Part shown: positions 63,170-64,000 of the stretch, piece after piece
Layout of the letters: each line of letters begins with the position of its first letter
Position numbering within the stretch: position 1 is the first letter of the stretch
DNA from: Pelagibius sp050330205
GTDB taxonomy: Bacteria; Pseudomonadota; Alphaproteobacteria; Kiloniellales; Kiloniellaceae
Assembly (NCBI GenBank): GCA_050330205.1
Contig: JBHJOA010000047.1
Coordinates: 124,001-188,000, forward strand
DNA length: 64,000 nucleotides
Direction of reading: 5' to 3'
Made by a program: the position numbers and the translations under genes
Notes under the pieces: model-generated
The model's input: only the letters and a program-made list of their open reading frames with translations
Told to the model about the DNA's origin: nothing
Database searches by the model: none

Positions 63170-63928
63170 CTAGCGCCCACCATGATTTACGGACGGCAGG
63201 CCGAGCATGGCGTCGCGGACGGCACCTTCGCTGGCATCGAAGCGCTCGATGACCTCGCGGCAGTAAGGATTGAAGCGGAAGACCTCCTCGAAGAGCTGGC
63301 CGTCGTGGCGCACGGAATCCACCGCGTCCATCAGGTAACCGAACGAGAGGGTGTCGATCTCGGTGCGCTCGAAACCGCCGCGCGCGACGATCTGGCCGAT
63401 GTAGTGGGTGAGGAACAGCGTCTCGGCGAGCTCGCGGTCGTGGGTCTCCGCCGTCTTCTCGACCACGGAGAAGCCGACTGCGTCCAGCTTCGCGCGGACC
63501 GCCGCGTAGAGCTCCGGCGCCAGACGGTGCCCGGTGAGCACGATGCGCAGTCCCGCCACCTCGCCGCCACGCTTGGCATAGCTCTCCGGCCCGAACATGG
63601 GGTGCATGGCCAGGAAGGGCCGCCCTGGCCCGAGCGCCTCCACGAGTGCCATTGTGTGCTGCTTCACCGTCGCCACGTCGACCACAACGGTCGCGGGCCC
63701 CAGGTGCGGCGCGATGCGCTGCAGAGTCTCCCCGTAGGCGCTGATCGGCACGGCGAGGACGACGGCATCGCAGGCCGCGACCTCCTCGAGCGGGAAGAAC
63801 AGCAGACCGTCGGGCTGGCGCCGGCCCGAGTGGATCTTCAGCGTCGCCTCCGGCAGGTAGCGCTCAGCCAGGGTGTGCAGGAAGGCGCCGAAGTGACCGT
63901 AGCCGATGAGGCCGAGGGAGAGAGACAT
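63170..63928 (-). CDS. Prephenate/arogenate dehydrogenase-like protein (TyrA family)
   Basis: The 252-residue protein starts LGLIGYGHFGAFLHTLAERYLPE, an NAD(P)-binding glycine motif. It then has DVATVKQHTMALVEALGPGRPFLAMHPMFGPESY, the core of prephenate dehydrogenases, with the catalytic histidine in AMHPMFGPE. It is shorter than bifunctional enzymes and lacks a chorismate mutase domain, so it resembles plant-type arogenate dehydrogenases or similar oxidoreductases. The substrate is unsure, and a role in tyrosine synthesis is inferred from the family. Confidence 0.85.
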   Translation of the reverse strand: MSLSLGLIGYGHFGAFLHTLAERYLPEATLKIHSGRRQPDGLLFFPLEEVAACDAVVLAVPISAYGETLQRIAPHLGPATVVVDVATVKQHTMALVEALGPGRPFLAMHPMFGPESYAKRGGEVAGLRIVLTGHRLAPELYAAVRAKLDAVGFSVVEKTAETHDRELAETLFLTHYIGQIVARGGFERTEIDTLSFGYLMDAVDSVRHDGQLFEEVFRFNPYCREVIERFDASEGAVRDAMLGLPSVNHGGR

Positions 63929-64000
63929 GAAAGCCGGGGTGCCGTGATGTGAAGGTCGGCCCTTCCCATACAGGCGCAGGGCGCAGGGCTCAAGCTCCCC

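Overview
The window is 64 kb of high-GC DNA from an alphaproteobacterium, most likely Rhodospirillales/Kiloniellales in the broad sense. This placement is inferred from gene order, not from a search. The F1 ATP synthase genes form a separate atpHAGDC operon without Fo genes. The TCA block runs mdh-sucC-sucD-sucA-odhB-lpd. The block ffh-rpsP-rimM-trmD-rplS lies beside leuC, leuD, leuB and asd. A mesaconyl-CoA hydratase/malyl-CoA lyase-type pair sits next to sdhCDAB. All of these are alphaproteobacterial habits. Nearly everything is chromosomal housekeeping; no prophage, CRISPR array, rRNA or tRNA was found.

Layout. 1-3.2 kb: end of an S41 protease, a divergent polysaccharide deacetylase, rppH, and a convergent ferritin-like protein. 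3.4-8.4 kb: atpHAGDC on the minus strand. 8.7-13.5 kb: priA, divergent from transaldolase, DUF484 and xerC. 13.5-16.4 kb: small secreted and sugar/phosphate enzymes. 16.4-17.9 kb: a lower-GC islet with two unrecognised small genes, bounded by two 135-bp copies of the 3' end of lpd. 17.9-28 kb: lpd, odhB, sucA, sucD, sucC and mdh. 28-38.6 kb: zapE and assorted accessory enzymes and membrane proteins. 38.8-42.2 kb: sdhCDAB. 42.2-43.5 kb: 1.3 kb with no protein gene but dense RNA-like structure. 43.5-48.4 kb: Mch/Mcl-like enzymes, pyridoxal kinase, an acetyltransferase and DUF1062. 48.5-57.3 kb: asd, leuB, leuD and leuC with a flavin amine oxidase and two cell-wall enzymes between them. 57.4-61.3 kb: the ffh-rpsP-rimM-trmD-rplS group. 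61.6-64 kb: cspA, a lipoprotein and a TyrA-like dehydrogenase.

How the genes fit together. ATP synthase F1, 2-oxoglutarate dehydrogenase, succinyl-CoA synthetase, succinate dehydrogenase and malate dehydrogenase make up much of the TCA/respiratory core. The Mch/Mcl pair suggests that C2 assimilation feeds into it. The leu genes and asd supply branched-chain and aspartate-family amino acids. The signal-recognition and ribosome-maturation genes form a translation cluster.

The most interesting non-routine signals are: (i) a plus-strand candidate large structured RNA at about 42.54-43.19 kb, with six C-G-closed UUCG loops, three GCAA loops and nested long-range stems; (ii) a second compact structured element at 43.35-43.46 kb; (iii) the islet at lpd, where the two copies differ at five positions, four of them synonymous, which suggests import rather than simple duplication; (iv) a 96-codon frame bridging mdh and sucC; (v) a 2-oxoglutarate dehydrogenase E2 with two lipoyl domains; and (vi) a 56-residue secreted peptide gene with its own promoter and terminator.
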